DNA from: Actinomycetales bacterium
GTDB taxonomy: Bacteria > Actinomycetota > Actinomycetes > Actinomycetales > JAHECE01
Direction: 5' to 3'
DNA length: 5,643 nt
Assembly (NCBI GenBank): GCA_024641895.1
Contig: JAHECE010000173.1
Coordinates: 1 to 5,643 of the forward strand
Each line of letters starts with the position of its first letter. The first letter of the stretch is position 1. The notes under the pieces were generated by a model. The model was not told where the DNA came from. It ran no database searches and saw only the letters and a list, made by a program, of their open reading frames with translations. Shown piece by piece: positions 4,555-5,643 of this stretch. Made by a program: the position numbers and the translations under genes.

Positions 4555-5478
4555 CTACGGCCTCTTGCGCACGATCGGCGGCAGATCCTCGTCCTGGAGC
4601 CGGGCCGGCACGACCAGGATCGGGCAGAGCGCGTGGTGCAGCAACGTCTGGCTCGTCGAGCCGAGGAGCAGGCCGGCGAAGCCGCCGCGGCCGCGGGTGC
4701 CCACGACCAGGAGATCGATGTTCCAGGACAGTTCCGTGAGAACGTCTGCGCCGGTCCCCTCGATCGCGGATCGCTTGACCTCGATGTCCCGGTCCCCGAC
4801 GACCTTGTCCACCGCGATGCCGAGACCCGACAAGACCTCCGCAAGCACCGCGTCACGGTCCAGGGTCGCCGGCAGGACGGCCATCATGCCCGAGCCGACG
4901 ACCATCGGTGCGGCAGCGACGGCGGTGAGCTCGGCACCCCAGAGCGCCGCCTCCTCGATGGCGCGCTCGAGCGCGAGGGCGGCAGAGTCGGAACCGTCCA
5001 CTCCGACGGCGATCTTGCGAATCGGAACCAGGACGTCGCGACCTTCGCGCACCGGGACGACGACGGTCGGGCAGTGGGCGTGGGCGGGCAGCGCCGAGGA
5101 CACGGTGCCGAGCAGCCGGTCGGCGAAGCCGCCACGTCCCCGCGTGCCGATCACGGCCAGCCCGGCGTTGCGGGACAGCTCGACGAGGATGCCGGCGGCG
5201 TCACCCGTCTCGAGGGACGACGTGACCTCAAGGCCGTCACCGCTGAGCCTGGCCACGGCGTCGTCCAGCACGGCCTGGGCGGCCGCGCGGATCGGTGCGT
5301 CGTCGAGGGCGGCGTAGCCGCCGTCGAGGGACGCGACCGGGAACGAGGGGAGGCTGTAGCTCGTGACCACGTGAAGTCGCCAACCGAGCCGGCGCGCCTC
5401 GCGAGCGGCCCACTGCATGGCGACCTCGCCCGTGTGCGATCCGTCTACGCCGACGAGTACGGCGGACTGGTGATCCAT
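4555..5478 (-). CDS. Universal stress protein with two tandem Usp domains
   Basis: 307 residues. The ATG at 5478 has GGAGG five bases upstream. Domain 1 spans about 5-143: VLVGVDGS (7-14) and GTRGRGGFADRLLGTVSSAL (111-130) ending in CPTVVVPV. Domain 2 spans about 155-291: IAVGVDGSDSAALAL (156-170) and GTRGRGGFAGLLLGSTSQTL (260-279) ending in CPILVVPA. Both carry the full ATP-binding pattern G-2x-G-9x-G-S/T (G111, G114, G124-T; G260, G263, G273-S), so both sites could bind ATP, unlike nucleotide-free UspA types. Such tandem proteins are abundant in actinobacteria and often tied to hypoxia, dormancy or nutrient stress. It is probably cytosolic: no signal or membrane segment is seen. I cannot assign a specific stress. 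It converges with the RpiB-like gene and looks monocistronic. Confidence 0.95.
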   Translation of the reverse strand: MDHQSAVLVGVDGSHTGEVAMQWAAREARRLGWRLHVVTSYSLPSFPVASLDGGYAALDDAPIRAAAQAVLDDAVARLSGDGLEVTSSLETGDAAGILVELSRNAGLAVIGTRGRGGFADRLLGTVSSALPAHAHCPTVVVPVREGRDVLVPIRKIAVGVDGSDSAALALERAIEEAALWGAELTAVAAAPMVVGSGMMAVLPATLDRDAVLAEVLSGLGIAVDKVVGDRDIEVKRSAIEGTGADVLTELSWNIDLLVVGTRGRGGFAGLLLGSTSQTLLHHALCPILVVPARLQDEDLPPIVRKRP

Positions 5479-5483
5479 GGCGG

Positions 5484-5512
5484 CCTCCGGCCCTCGAGTC
5501 GATTCGAGGATA
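5484..5512 (-). promoter_or_regulatory. Universal stress gene promoter: -10, SD and a dyad of TCGA units
   Basis: On the minus strand TATCCT (5512-5507) fits a -10 and GGAGG (5488-5484) is the SD. Between and partly over them lies the perfect inverted repeat CCTCGA (5492-5497)/TCGAGG (5504-5509) with six bases between. The same stretch reads as TCGA three times at exact 5-bp steps (5494, 5499, 5504). It would cover the transcription start and could be an operator. No clear -35 and no DosR-like box are visible. Confidence 0.45.
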
Positions 5513-5608
5513 TCTGCTGGACCCCGAGCGCTACCGGTTTGCCGCGCAACGACGCCGCAACGGACCGACCTTGCCGACCACGAGCCAGGTCGCCCTCGCC
5601 GGCAAGCC

Positions 5609-5643
5609 TCAGCCCGCGCCCGGGGGGGGAGGGCGCGGGCTGA
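5609..5643. terminator. 13-bp perfect hairpin at the right edge
   Basis: TCAGCCCGCGCCC (5609-5621) pairs perfectly with GGGCGCGGGCTGA (5631-5643) around the loop GGGGGGGGA. No gene lies between it and the stress gene start at 5478, so it most likely ends a leftward gene beyond the right edge and insulates the stress gene promoter. A weaker 7-bp pair, CTTGCCG (5570-5576)/CGGCAAG (5600-5606), lies next to it. Confidence 0.7.

Noticed and set aside
4633..5643. Plus-strand frames antisense to the universal stress gene (4633-5643 and 4469-5317)
   Set aside because: The minus-strand gene has two full Usp domains and a good SD. The antisense products have no signatures.
1..5643. CRISPR array, insertion sequence or complete integrase
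   Set aside because: No regularly spaced long repeats, no transposase or integrase motifs and no terminal inverted repeats with target duplications were found in the window.

Overview
This 5.6 kb window is G+C-rich. Coding frames use G or C at most third codon positions, the tRNA gene has no encoded CCA, Shine-Dalgarno (SD) boxes are strong, and several -10 boxes fit TANNNT. Together these suggest a high-G+C actinobacterium. A Micrococcales/Cellulomonas-like host is my guess; nothing here fixes the genus. I find six protein genes, one tRNA, four strong hairpins and several promoter/operator candidates.

Left part (1-920): a leftward gene running off the left edge encodes the N-terminal 181 residues of an AbiEi-type antitoxin (type IV toxin-antitoxin). 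It has an excellent SD and, just upstream, a nested dyad (557-609) whose four half-sites are spaced exactly 17 bp within each arm. This looks like an autoregulatory operator. About 300 bp without a recognisable gene separate it from tRNA-Arg(CCU) (847-919, minus strand). The antitoxin lies on the 3' side of the tRNA, the side where tRNA-targeting islands insert, so this part may be the edge of an accessory island.

Middle part (1087-2659): an SRPBCC-fold protein on plus and a D-hexose-6-phosphate mutarotase (YeaD family) on minus converge on a nested hairpin (1587-1634). The mutarotase appears to start from a leaderless transcript. It is divergent from a dimethylargininase gene (2730-3704, plus), whose promoter carries a perfect 13-bp palindrome and whose product has a roughly 57-residue tail beyond the catalytic cysteine.

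Right part (3893-5643): an RpiB/LacAB-family sugar-phosphate isomerase (plus), in which Asp replaces the usual catalytic Cys, converges with a two-domain universal stress protein (minus). The two genes are separated by two distinct hairpins. One is fully paired only in the minus-strand RNA, so each gene seems to have its own terminator. A 13-bp perfect hairpin ends the window and probably terminates a leftward gene outside it.

The genes look like independently transcribed units, not one operon. The mutarotase and the RpiB-like protein both point to sugar-phosphate metabolism, the dimethylargininase to methylarginine breakdown, and the universal stress protein to stress or dormancy. The unusual points are the AbiEi operator and tRNA context, the Cys-less RpiB and the dimethylargininase tail.
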